Source: Pseudomonas anguilliseptica (GTDB taxonomy: Bacteria; Pseudomonadota; Gammaproteobacteria; Pseudomonadales; Pseudomonadaceae). From it: a stretch of 64,000 nt of DNA. The position numbers and the translations under genes were made by a program. Location of the stretch: assembly GCF_021375795.1 (NCBI RefSeq), contig NZ_JAEIOI010000003.1, positions 1-64,000 on the forward strand. The letters run 5' to 3'. The notes beneath the pieces are model-generated. The model had not been told where the DNA came from. It ran no database searches and saw only the letters and a list, made by a program, of their open reading frames with translations. Of this stretch, positions 53,501-59,992 are shown in pieces (within the stretch, counting starts at the first letter, position 1; every line of letters begins with the position of its first letter).

Positions 53501-54244
53501 TACTACCAACCCAAACGCTGCCTGAGCAGCAACCGCCTGATTGGCGCTGAAGCCCTGGTGCGCTGGCACCACCCACTGTTCGGCGAAATTCCGCCAGACC
53601 GCTTTATCCCGCTGGCCGAAGAAACCGGCCTGATCATCACCCTCGGTGACTGGGTGCTGCGCCAGGCCTGCTGGCAGATGCAACAGTGGCGGCAGCAACA
53701 CGCGCCCTTCGGCCCGCTGTCGGTCAACCTCACCGGCGTACAACTGCGCCAACCGCACCTGCTGGTACGCATCTCCAGCCTGCTGGAAGAACACCACCTG
53801 CCGGCCGAGTTGTTGCAACTGGAAATCACCGAAAGCTTCATCATGAATCAGGCCGAAGAAGCCCTGAAACTGCTGCTCCAGCTCAAGAACCTCGGCATCC
53901 AGCTGGCCATTGACGACTTCGGCACCGGCTACTCCTCCCTCAGCTACCTCAAACGCCTGCCAGTCGACACCCTGAAAATCGACCAGTCCTTCGTGCGCGG
54001 CTTGCCCAATGACAGCAACGACGTCGCCATCGTGCGCGCCATCATCGCCCTGGGCCGCAGCATGCAACTGACCGTAATCGCCGAAGGCGTGGAAACCAAA
54101 GCCCAGGAACTGTTCCTCGCCGCCGAAGGCTGCGAACAGATCCAAGGCTTCGTCATCAGCCGCGCGATCCATGCGGACGCCTTCGCACAAAACTTCCTCA
54201 GCCCGCGCCATTCGGTTGGCGCTGCCGAGAAGGCACCGGTATAA
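50504..54244 (+). CDS. rmcA: RmcA-type sensor: SBP, four PAS, GGDEF and EAL domains
   Basis: In P. aeruginosa RmcA (PA0575) degrades c-di-GMP in response to phenazine redox state. This 1246-residue protein has a signal peptide (to about residue 22), a periplasmic SBP_bac_3 domain (about 27-250), one membrane helix (about 269-288), PAS domains near 310-420, 435-545, 555-670 and 680-795, a GGDEF domain with intact GGDEF at about 887-891 and an RxxD-like RDID five residues earlier, and an EAL domain with EALVRW at about 1016. Both catalytic motifs look complete, so it could make or break c-di-GMP; the family precedent favours hydrolysis. The ATG at 50504 gives the signal peptide. The last codons contain the -10 element of the next tRNA gene. 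Confidence 0.95.
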   Translation: MSRVSATLLLCLACWSLPAVSLELTAEEQAWLAARPELSLGVDHNWPPYEFIDENERYQGLAADYVALLEQRLPIKLRPAPAPARNWSEVLADARTGKIQLLPSLMATPERRQYLTFTRPYLDFPIVILTQEQGPQPRKLRELQGLRVAVVDSYATHELLREKHPELRLWPRPNVAAALQALAAGQADAMVGDLASSVWHLRQLKLDGIVISGQTPYRYQLAMAVPKDQDTLAGIIDKLLGELTPTEIAEIEQRWMGEPIDQRPFWRSLLLFGLPGLLAALLIIFSILRINHRLRSEMNRRATLEDELRNSEQHYRGLVESLNAVAWQMDLHDYRFTYVAPQAEKLLGYPAQDWLQPGFIERVLHPDDARRTLDYCRSETEAGRDHSMDYRMLATDGREVWVRDIITLSPANGRQMLRGLLIDITETKRTEQALALSEQKFASVFHNCPDIIALLNAQDGRLLAINSTFEQQFGISANEAIGRTTSELDLWIEQGSGPRILQRLLVGNSHNIEGTFRRRDGSQFTALISAQKVTLDNNSTLVVAARDISELKDTQQRLQLSEDKFAKAFHASPDGLLITRLSDGRLLDVNEGFSRITGYSMDEATDSSTLQLGIWANPDDRTQMITQVQQHGYVKDFRALIRTRNGNMRTCEMSVQPIPIEGETCMLTIARDVTEREQMQENLQQAATVFESTAEGVMITDLQQRITAVNRAFTTITGYSEAEALGQSPRLLASGNHDSAFYAAMWHNLSASGHWQGEIWNKRKNGELYPEWLTISAVRDSSEHITHFVGVFADISSLKHAQARLDHQAHHDPLTGLPNRTLFETRLRAAIEDALLDQRMGAVLFIDLDRFKHINDSLGHPVGDQLLKSIAERLKAHLRDIDTVARLGGDEFIILLPGLPQKDDAELVAHKLLECFNQPFQFDGQELFISASIGISRYPEDGQDVATLVKNADAAMYRSKARGRNRVELYTRDLTFQATERMALERELRRAIEQEQLLLYYQPKRCLSSNRLIGAEALVRWHHPLFGEIPPDRFIPLAEETGLIITLGDWVLRQACWQMQQWRQQHAPFGPLSVNLTGVQLRQPHLLVRISSLLEEHHLPAELLQLEITESFIMNQAEEALKLLLQLKNLGIQLAIDDFGTGYSSLSYLKRLPVDTLKIDQSFVRGLPNDSNDVAIVRAIIALGRSMQLTVIAEGVETKAQELFLAAEGCEQIQGFVISRAIHADAFAQNFLSPRHSVGAAEKAPV

Positions 54245-54245
54245 T
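54216..54245 (+). promoter_or_regulatory. Promoter of the CAT-anticodon tRNA, inside the rmcA 3' end
   Basis: -35 TTGGCG (54216-54221), 18-base spacer, consensus -10 TATAAT (54240-54245). The TAA stop of rmcA (54242-54244) lies inside the -10. The tRNA begins 15 bases later, a normal distance for a short leader. Confidence 0.65.
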
Positions 54246-54259
54246 CCGCCCGCCTCTGA

Positions 54260-54336
54260 GGGCCCATAGCTCAGTTGGTTAGAGCAGAGGACTCATAATC
54301 CTTTGGTCCACGGTTCGAGTCCGTGTGGGCCCACCA
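54260..54336 (+). tRNA. tRNA with CAT anticodon, probably tRNA-Ile2 (lysidine type), possibly tRNA-Met
   Basis: A 77-base cloverleaf including encoded CCA: acceptor GGGCCCA/TGGGCCC, D stem GCTC/GAGC, anticodon stem GAGGA/TCCTT with loop CTCATAA (anticodon CAT), T arm with GGTTCGAGTCC. The variable/T region TTTGGTCC and the GGACTCATAATCC core resemble E. coli ileX more than elongator Met, so lysidine-modified Ile decoding of AUA is likely, but PAO1 annotation calls the equivalent gene tRNA-Met. It is the left border of the accessory region. Confidence 0.93.
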
Positions 54337-54357
54337 TATAAAACAACGACTTAGGTC

Positions 54358-54378
54358 AGCCACCGTGCTGGCTTTTTT
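54358..54378 (+). terminator. Terminator of the tRNA gene
   Basis: Short AGCCA/TGGCT stem (54358-54362, 54369-54373) followed by a run of six T, 21 bases past the tRNA 3' end. Confidence 0.75.
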
Positions 54379-54401
54379 CGTTTATGGGCTCGATAAAAAA
54401 T

Positions 54402-54425
54402 TTGCGTACCGTTTTGCGTACCGTT
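54402..54425. repeat. Tandem 12-bp repeat next to the tRNA
   Basis: Two perfect adjacent copies of TTGCGTACCGTT. Position 66 bases after the tRNA 3' end suggests arm-type recombinase sites or a leftover of integration; no integrase gene is in the window to confirm this. Confidence 0.6.
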
Positions 54426-54690
54426 TCTTTTTTGCTGCGACGGAACGAAACGAGCGCTTTAGCTCGCAGCTCGACACCCAGGCAGCACGCCAATGGGCTT
54501 GTGCTACCGCCCAAACGGGTACGGGATTAGGTGTTCAGGCCGGAGAAAGGAGCTGCGTATTGCCGGAAGCGCGACACGCAGTGAGTATTGCCGCACCTCG
54601 TTTGCGACTCACTTGAGCTGTCGCACTCTCCCGCAGCAACACACGGACGATGTCGCATAAGACGTGAAACCCAATTTAAATGCCGCCTAG

Positions 54691-55158
54691 TCACTTCTGA
54701 GTGGCAGGCTTGACCCAATAACGCTCGACTGTCCTCACCGTAACGCCTAACTGACGCGCGATATCAGCTTTAGATAGGCCTTCGGTCTGCAATCGACGAG
54801 TCTCATCGCGGGTCGCATCAGCCTTCTGGCCACGAATTCCTCTCGCTGCATCTTTTGAGGTGACAGGCTCGAACCGCCCGGCCTCCAGAAGCAACCGAAT
54901 TTGCTTGTTGTTCGCGCCAAGGTGCTCTTCAACCGCCTGACCAGCCGAGCGCGCCTCAGCAACCAAAAGCAATTGGCTCGGTGAAACGCCCAGCACTCCA
55001 CATAGGGCTACCAGCGTGTCAATTCTGACTGCGGCCAGCCCCTTCTCGATCTGACGTAAGTGGGTAGCGTTGACGACTTCAGCACAAGCTTCATGCGTGA
55101 GGCCAGCCCGAAGCCTCACGTCTCTAACTACCTCACCCAACACCTTTTCGTAGCTCAT
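54691..55158 (-). CDS. Double helix-turn-helix regulator (XRE-type N terminus, second C-terminal HTH)
   Basis: Putative DNA-binding regulator of unknown target. The 155-residue protein has an N-terminal XRE/Cro-type HTH (about 8-62, with VRLRAGLTHEACAEVVN and HLRQIEKGL). A linker is followed by a second HTH at the C terminus (about 128-151) with LSKADIARQLGVTVRTVERYW, the Hin/homeodomain-like form seen in resolvases and plasmid regulators. Two different HTH units in one short chain is uncommon. It is divergent from the gene at 55301 across 142 bases containing a promoter-like pair, so it probably controls that operon and itself. Confidence 0.7.
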   Translation of the reverse strand: MSYEKVLGEVVRDVRLRAGLTHEACAEVVNATHLRQIEKGLAAVRIDTLVALCGVLGVSPSQLLLVAEARSAGQAVEEHLGANNKQIRLLLEAGRFEPVTSKDAARGIRGQKADATRDETRRLQTEGLSKADIARQLGVTVRTVERYWVKPATQK

Positions 55159-55193
55159 CTATCGCGCTCAGAAAAGGAAGTATCAAGCCACCT

Positions 55194-55223
55194 TTGACGC
55201 GACACATCGTGATGGCATAGCAT
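55194..55223 (+). promoter_or_regulatory. Promoter-like pair in the divergent gap of the unknown cluster
   Basis: TTGACG (55194-55199), 18-base spacer, TAGCAT (55218-55223), 77 bases before the start at 55301. Directs the rightward small-gene run; likely target of the double-HTH protein. Confidence 0.5.
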
Positions 55224-55300
55224 TACCTTGTTTCGCTACCACCAGCCACATACCGCTGTCAATAAATACAAATCAGATTCTCAAATTACTGGAGAAGCCC

Positions 55301-55762
55301 ATGAACACCACGACACAAACCACACCCGCAGGCGGCAAGCTTCAGCTCAAGATGAACATGGAATCGCTGCAACTCCGCGTGGAACTGAAATCGCTGCTTC
55401 AGTTGTTCGGCGCACAAACATCCCTGGCAGAGCTTGCCATCACAGAGTTTGGAGGCGAACTCCGTGTTGAAGAGGCACAGGAAGCTGGGGGCTCGCTCTA
55501 CTACTTGCCGCTACGACTAACCCCAGACTTCATTGACCACATCCTGGATCAACTTTGCCCGGATAGCAGACGCGCAGCCATTGAGTGCCTTAATAAGTAT
55601 CGCTCTGCATGGAACAGGGCCGATCAAGACACCGCACAGATGCTGGAGAAAAATGCTGATCTGCGAAGATCACTACAGCTGTTCAAGAAACAAGAACAGA
55701 TGGTCCACACTCTCAGGAAGATGCTCTCCTCGCTTCAAAAAAACCGCCAACCGGCGCTCTAA
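55301..55762 (+). CDS. Hypothetical protein with C-terminal coiled coil, first gene of the unknown cluster
   Basis: Not recognised. The 153-residue protein has a polar start, an alpha/beta-looking part with repeated Leu (about 15-50), segment YYLPLRLTPDF near 66-76, and a charged helical C terminus (about 105-150, DTAQMLEKNADLRRSLQLFKK-like pattern) suited to coiled-coil or oligomer formation. No signal or membrane segment. A GGAG site lies 8 bases before the ATG. The next gene starts 15 bases after its stop, so an operon is likely. Confidence 0.65.
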   Translation: MNTTTQTTPAGGKLQLKMNMESLQLRVELKSLLQLFGAQTSLAELAITEFGGELRVEEAQEAGGSLYYLPLRLTPDFIDHILDQLCPDSRRAAIECLNKYRSAWNRADQDTAQMLEKNADLRRSLQLFKKQEQMVHTLRKMLSSLQKNRQPAL

Positions 55763-55777
55763 CTCAGGGCCGCCGTC

Positions 55778-56185
55778 ATGACTACCAAACGTCCAAAAGA
55801 GTTTTTAACTCCCACGCCCCAAGAAATCCTTAACGCAATAACGCTCTGGCAGAGCATGCACGGGGCCCCCAACGGGCAAATCACGCGGGTCGCAAGGATG
55901 GAGCGAGAATTCACGACAGTCTTCGGGGGCAGCTTCGGCACCGTCTCGATTGATCAATTGCCGCAGGCGATAGATGTACTGTGCAATGTCATCGCCAACC
56001 TGGACCTGCTTAGCCTCAGGTCGGCGACCAAGAGACTGGAACTGATCATGGAGCATCTGGTCACGACAATCGGCAAAGGGTCAGGTCGTGCAGGCTTCGC
56101 CGATGCAGAAGCCCTCACAAGCGCACTCCAACTCGCGCGACTAGAGCCAGACTTCCCTTACACCTACCCGGGCTGGGCTAAGTAA
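55778..56185 (+). CDS. Hypothetical protein, second gene of the unknown cluster
   Basis: Not recognised. The 135-residue protein is predicted soluble and mostly helical, with an N-terminal basic stretch, ITLWQSMHG, a middle helix IDVLCNVIANLDLLSL and a C-terminal YTYPGWAK. There is only a weak ribosome site, and the stop is one base before the next start, implying coupling. Confidence 0.6.
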   Translation: MTTKRPKEFLTPTPQEILNAITLWQSMHGAPNGQITRVARMEREFTTVFGGSFGTVSIDQLPQAIDVLCNVIANLDLLSLRSATKRLELIMEHLVTTIGKGSGRAGFADAEALTSALQLARLEPDFPYTYPGWAK

Positions 56186-56186
56186 A

Positions 56187-56417
56187 ATGGCCGACCTCAC
56201 TCCGCTGGCTGAACTTTTTCCGGGTTTCAGCCTGCCTATGCCAGGCAGCTCAATGTCGGATAAAAAGGCACTCAGCTGCGCCAGCAAGCACTTTCCTAGC
56301 ACGTCAGGCCTGCAACATGCAGCAGACTCCATGAGCGGTAGTGGGCAGCTAGCTGCCCCAGCTATTGCCCGGAATGTCACAAGCCATCCTCAGAGGATAT
56401 GGATCAATCAACCATGA
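56187..56417 (+). CDS. Short protein with a partial DUF6957-like N-terminal copy
   Basis: A 76-residue frame starting one base after the preceding stop. Residues 17-37 (MPGSSMSDKKALSCASKHFP) match the segment MPGSPMSDEEALSYARKNFP of the next protein position for position, but after that the sequence is unrelated and shorter than the family domain. It is most simply a truncated or decayed duplicate whose end overlaps the next gene. It could still be translated. Confidence 0.45.
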   Translation: MADLTPLAELFPGFSLPMPGSSMSDKKALSCASKHFPSTSGLQHAADSMSGSGQLAAPAIARNVTSHPQRIWINQP

Positions 56418-56812
56418 ATTCACTGAAAGAAATCACAGAGCTACTTTACGCAGTAGGGGTGTCCATGCCCGGCAGCCCCATGTCCGACGAAGAGGCACTC
56501 AGCTATGCCCGAAAGAACTTCCCCTATGGAAATTTTTGCCTGGTGCGTGACTGGCTGTGGCTCGATATAGAGACCACGGACGCTCAACGGCATGCCCTGG
56601 AGAAGACACAACGCCAGCCGGCTTTGATCTATGCGCACCAGGTTGTCTTCGACAGCGAGCGACGATGGGATGTCGGCGACTTCGTGAGAACTTCGCTACT
56701 GCATCAGTTCAGCGAGGGATTTCATTTCAGAACGCTCAATTCTGTGTACCTGCTACTGGGCCCCGGTACTCGCAAGCCTGCCAGCGCCGACACCATCGCA
56801 TGCCTGATTTAA
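56399..56812 (+). CDS. DUF6957-like protein
   Basis: Unknown function, common in Pseudomonas mobile regions. The 137-residue soluble protein has MPGSPMSDEEALSYARKNFP near residues 23-42, then CLVRDWLWLDI, IYAHQVVFDSERRW and LLGPGTRKPAS. An internal ATG at 56414 would remove five residues; GAGG at 56393 is too close to the first ATG for a good site and rather far from the second, so the start is uncertain. It is followed 68 bases later by another unknown gene. Confidence 0.65.
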   Translation: MDQSTMNSLKEITELLYAVGVSMPGSPMSDEEALSYARKNFPYGNFCLVRDWLWLDIETTDAQRHALEKTQRQPALIYAHQVVFDSERRWDVGDFVRTSLLHQFSEGFHFRTLNSVYLLLGPGTRKPASADTIACLI

Positions 56813-56880
56813 GCCATTGAGTATCCCGGTGAACACACGGCCTCAACCAGCAGTTGATCATTGATCTGTGAGGAGCAGTA

Positions 56881-57237
56881 ATGCGCCCAATTTCTCCCGA
56901 GAATATGCGGAAGCTGCGCAAGGCTCAGGCATACCCTTTCAGCCAGCCGGTCACGGCCTATCTCACTGATGCCCATATCGCGGCATGCTGCTGCCTGGGA
57001 GTAATGCATCGACATGTCAGGGCTGATCCGCTCGGTGGGCGATTTGCCGATGGGCGTCTGATCCGCACCTCGGACATCCTGCGTATCGAACTGGAGGGAG
57101 AGTTCTGGGTGCTCCACACATACACAGGAAGCTTCTATGTCATCGCCTCGTTCCACCCAGGTGGATACCAATCCCTAATGGACTATCAGGCATTTCTGCC
57201 TCAGGGCTTCTATCCGACGCCTGATCGGCTCCACTGA
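56881..57237 (+). CDS. Hypothetical protein, last gene of the unknown cluster
   Basis: Not recognised. The 118-residue soluble protein has a basic N terminus, an unusual ACCCLG cysteine run near residue 35, then HRHVRADPLGGRFADGRLIRTS, an ELEGEFWVLHTYTG strand pair and a C-terminal GFYPTPDRLH. A strong GAGGAG ribosome site lies 5-6 bases before the ATG, supporting real translation. The three Cys in a row are rare and could bind metal or form disulfides. Confidence 0.65.
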   Translation: MRPISPENMRKLRKAQAYPFSQPVTAYLTDAHIAACCCLGVMHRHVRADPLGGRFADGRLIRTSDILRIELEGEFWVLHTYTGSFYVIASFHPGGYQSLMDYQAFLPQGFYPTPDRLH

Positions 57238-57579
57238 CTCAATTCAGAAAGAGGCCAAGCCGTGTCATGAAGATCATAACTCCTTCTTCATCTCCACGCC
57301 TGGGATCATTGCTGGTCTTTCCGGGGATATCAACGACCTGTTCCTGACTCACCTTTTCTGGGCCGGCCCGATGTGTAGCGAGCCAATCCAAGGGGCGTTG
57401 CTATTCAAGATTGGGGCCCAAAATCTGCGACACGACTACCGTGCCGCATGGGCGATTGCGACATAGCTGGCAACCAGTACTCCGGCAGCCACAGGCAGAA
57501 ACCGGCCAAAAGCAGACATCCGCAACAAGATGTTGTCCTACGTCCGCTATCGATGTCACGTGACCAACCCGGAGCAGGT
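57238..57579. other. Stretch without a convincing gene
   Basis: An open frame without a start codon runs from about 57231 to 57466 on the plus strand and encodes HLFWAGPMCSEPIQGAL-like text; it may be a decayed fragment of a mobile-element protein. The overlapping frames further right are shadows of the transporter gene. Nothing else is recognisable here. Confidence 0.4.
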
Positions 57580-58569
57580 TCAGCCGTTGAGCGGTTCGCT
57601 AGTCTCGGCACGATCACGGCAAAGAAACGCTGGCACAGCCCGGACATAGACCAGTTCAGCAACCAGCTCGACAAGGGTCTGGGTAATCACCGCAGCGGCG
57701 GCGAGCCCCCGCAGCTGTTCAGGCAGCGCTAATGCAAGGGGCAGCACCACCAGTGAGTTGCGCGTCGAGCTGCTGAAGATCACAGCCCTTGCCGACCGCA
57801 CAGGCAGCTTGCACACCTTGGAGACCAGTGCACCGATTACGGGAGCCAAGAAGGCAAAGGCGATGTAGATCGGCAGTACGGGAGCAAGCCTGCCGATCTC
57901 ATTCACTACGGGAGCAATCTGCGAGCCGACCACGGCTATGAGCACCGCCGCCATGGCCGGCACAGGTAACCAGGCCCAAGCATCAGCCCATGTCTTCACC
58001 GCTGCGGAGCGCTTTACCAATGCTTCTGTCAGCAGTGCCAGGATCAGCGGGGCCATGATGAGTGCCAGAAAGGCTTCGACAAAGGGGCCTATCGACACGA
58101 CCACCCCCGAAGTATCACTCAGCATAAGCCCCAGGTAGAGCGGTAAAAGAGCAAGCTGAAGTAACAGCAAAATCGGCGTCGCCGAAAGGATCAGGCGTGA
58201 GTCACCCCGGCCAATGTGGGTGAACACGACCACGTAATCGATGCAGGGCGTCAGTAGCACCAATAGCACGCCAATCAGGATGGCGGGATGTCCATCCAGG
58301 AAGCGGGTCAGCCCCCAAGCCAGGAGAGGAATCAAAACAAAGTTGGCGACTAGGAGCGCAGCCATGAAGGGCTTGTTGTGCAAGCCATCTTTAAGGTTCA
58401 GCAACGGAATCTGAAGAAACATCGCATACATCAGAACAGCGATGGTGGGCGTGACCAAGACCGACAATCCCTGGGCGGTATTCGGAGCCAGCAATCCGCC
58501 AATCGCCGCGACAATAACCGCTACGAAGTAGATCGGTACTTGGTTCTGCTCTAGTGCATCTCTTGTCAT
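57580..58569 (-). CDS. BASS family transporter (arsenic-resistance/bile-acid symporter type)
   Basis: Predicted ten-helix inner-membrane transporter of the bile acid:sodium symporter superfamily, often annotated as an arsenic resistance protein. The 329-residue protein has hydrophobic helices throughout, TPCIDYVVVFTHIGRGD in the middle (compare the Cys motif of ACR3 arsenite pumps) and STRNSLVVLPLALALP, a BASS core motif. No arsR or arsC is beside it, so arsenite export is uncertain. It reads toward the unknown cluster and away from the redox genes. Confidence 0.75.
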   Translation of the reverse strand: MTRDALEQNQVPIYFVAVIVAAIGGLLAPNTAQGLSVLVTPTIAVLMYAMFLQIPLLNLKDGLHNKPFMAALLVANFVLIPLLAWGLTRFLDGHPAILIGVLLVLLTPCIDYVVVFTHIGRGDSRLILSATPILLLLQLALLPLYLGLMLSDTSGVVVSIGPFVEAFLALIMAPLILALLTEALVKRSAAVKTWADAWAWLPVPAMAAVLIAVVGSQIAPVVNEIGRLAPVLPIYIAFAFLAPVIGALVSKVCKLPVRSARAVIFSSSTRNSLVVLPLALALPEQLRGLAAAAVITQTLVELVAELVYVRAVPAFLCRDRAETSEPLNG

Positions 58570-58947
58570 GGTTCACTCAAAGTCATGGTTTGCTCTCCGC
58601 GTTAGGGAGGACAAGGATGGTTAGCTAGGGATAAGGCAAGCAGCGCTAACGGCCAATGGTCATTCATCAATGGCTGCTTCAGGCCTGTACTTGCAGGTTA
58701 AAAAGGGCAAGGTCGACCCAAACTGGGCACCCTGAAAATTCGATCATTGGCCAAAAACGGAAGCACTGATTTTTCCATCATGCATCCTAGCCCGCCCCAC
58801 CTAAGCCGCACAGGTATCGCCATGGTGCTTGTGCCTACTCCCCGAGAATGGTCTCATTGCGGAGAAATTCGTACGGCGACCGTATCTTCATACCCATGAG
58901 GGTCGGAGCAAATACCTCTCACCTCTATACATATCGACATCATCCCG
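58570..58947. other. Intergenic region between transporter and redox cluster
   Basis: No gene seen in 378 bases. It holds an imperfect 11-bp inverted repeat (58651-58661 and 58742-58752), a TACGG-CGA-CCGTA repeat (58872-58884) and an ACCC-ATGA-GGGT repeat (58892-58903). The last two lie 45-75 bases before the next gene and could be regulator sites. Confidence 0.5.
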
Positions 58948-59307
58948 ATGCCCAGGCGTAAGGTCACAATCCAAGTAGTGCTTACACTGAGCCTGGCATT
59001 GCTGCTGGTCATGGGTTGGCATATGTCTTCCCTGTTGGTTGGTGCAGAGCCGCAAGCGGGATTCAAGAGCGAAGCCGCGCACAGTAGCTTGCTCACAGAG
59101 GCAGCCCCCTCTTGCGTCTTTTGTGCAGGTCACCAGCACTCGCCGATGACTGCCGACCATGTGCACGAGACCCCTTACCTTGGGCCGCTGCTTATCCTGC
59201 CAGCACAGGCAGAAAGCAACATCCTGACTACCCTGCCGGATGAAGCCGCACCAACTCGCCTGGTCTACTTGATTGAGCGCCCTCCGCGATCCAGCCGCGT
59301 GATCTAA
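58948..59307 (+). CDS. Cys/His-rich membrane-anchored small protein (DUF2946-like)
   Basis: Unknown, possibly metal binding. The 119-residue protein has one N-terminal membrane segment (about residues 8-30). It then has a periplasmic part with CVFC, GHQHS, HVHETP and several further His, followed by a proline-rich tail. The Cys-x-x-Cys plus His cluster and length resemble DUF2946-type proteins found beside copper and other metal genes. It is upstream of two thiol-redox proteins and on the same strand. No strong ribosome site is visible. Confidence 0.6.
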   Translation: MPRRKVTIQVVLTLSLALLLVMGWHMSSLLVGAEPQAGFKSEAAHSSLLTEAAPSCVFCAGHQHSPMTADHVHETPYLGPLLILPAQAESNILTTLPDEAAPTRLVYLIERPPRSSRVI

Positions 59308-59354
59308 GCACAGCCGCACTGCGGCTAAAGACCACTGCAATCCAGGATCAACTT

Positions 59355-59552
59355 ATGCAATCGCTTTCTCCGCGCGAGCCAGGGGCGTTGTTTGCGCACC
59401 TGCGCCGCCCGATGCGCTTATTACTGCTCGCTATCGTGCTGATGCTCATGGGCATGGCAGATGCACTGGCTCAAGACGTCACCACGAACGATATCGCGTC
59501 GACGGTAGTTCCCGTGCCACCCACCTCTGTAGAGGGTAGATATCAACCATGA
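59355..59552 (+). CDS. Small secreted peptide coupled to the DsbB-like gene
   Basis: Unknown. The 65-residue product has a basic N terminus, a hydrophobic signal (about 20-38) with AxA-type cleavage after ADALA, and a short Thr/Val/Pro-rich mature part. AGGA lies before the ATG and the stop overlaps the next start by ATGA, so it probably is made together with the DsbB-like protein. Confidence 0.6.
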   Translation: MQSLSPREPGALFAHLRRPMRLLLLAIVLMLMGMADALAQDVTTNDIASTVVPVPPTSVEGRYQP

Positions 59553-59992
59553 TGGAAACAGAGACAAACACTCGCTTTCCCAGCCCCTGGAGCCTGTTGC
59601 TTATGGCCTGGGGTATTGCGTTGGTTTCGACCTTAGCCGCCTTGTTCATCGGCGAGGTCATGGGCAAAACGCCCTGCGTGCTCTGCTGGTTCCAGCGCGC
59701 ATTCATGTTTCCACTGGTCGTGATTCTGGCCGTTGGTTGCTACACCTCGGATTTCGGGGTCTGGCGTTATGCGTTGCCGGTTACCGTCGTGGGCTGGCTC
59801 ATCGCGCTCTACCACAGCCTGCTCTACTTTGGGGCCATACCGGAGAGCATCAAGCCCTGCGGGGCAGGCCCGTCCTGCTCCAGCGCTGACATGACGATTT
59901 TCGGCAGCGTCCCTCTGCCACTGCTTTCGCTGGTCGCATTCACCCTTATCGCTGTTCTTCTTGTTCTCATCCGTCGGAGGTCTTCCCTATGA
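59549..59992 (+). CDS. DsbB/BdbC-type quinone-linked disulfide oxidase
   Basis: Re-oxidises a DsbA partner in the membrane using quinone. The 147-residue protein has four membrane helices and two cysteine pairs: PCVLC near residues 42-46 and the loop pair at CGAGPSC near residues 105-111. The short length and CVLC spacing match BdbC (disulfide bond formation protein C) more than E. coli DsbB. It overlaps its small upstream gene, and the DsbA-like gene downstream starts inside its last four bases (ATGA). Confidence 0.9.
   Translation: MMETETNTRFPSPWSLLLMAWGIALVSTLAALFIGEVMGKTPCVLCWFQRAFMFPLVVILAVGCYTSDFGVWRYALPVTVVGWLIALYHSLLYFGAIPESIKPCGAGPSCSSADMTIFGSVPLPLLSLVAFTLIAVLLVLIRRRSSL

Larger units (their letters stand above)
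54337..54690 (+). other. Gene-free stretch at the island's left end
   Basis: No credible gene in 354 bases. It contains the tRNA terminator (54358-54378), then a tandem 12-bp repeat (54402-54425), and about 260 bases of mixed composition with no recognisable family match. The direct neighbourhood of a tRNA 3' end is where an integration site and integrase arm sites are expected. Confidence 0.6.

Noticed and set aside
57448..57732. Frame of 94 codons between the unknown cluster and the BASS transporter
   Set aside because: Mostly overlaps the transporter gene antisense and has no start signal or recognisable motif.
57580..58569. Calling the BASS transporter ACR3/ArsB with certainty
   Set aside because: Only a partial Cys-motif resemblance, and no arsR, arsC or arsH neighbour.
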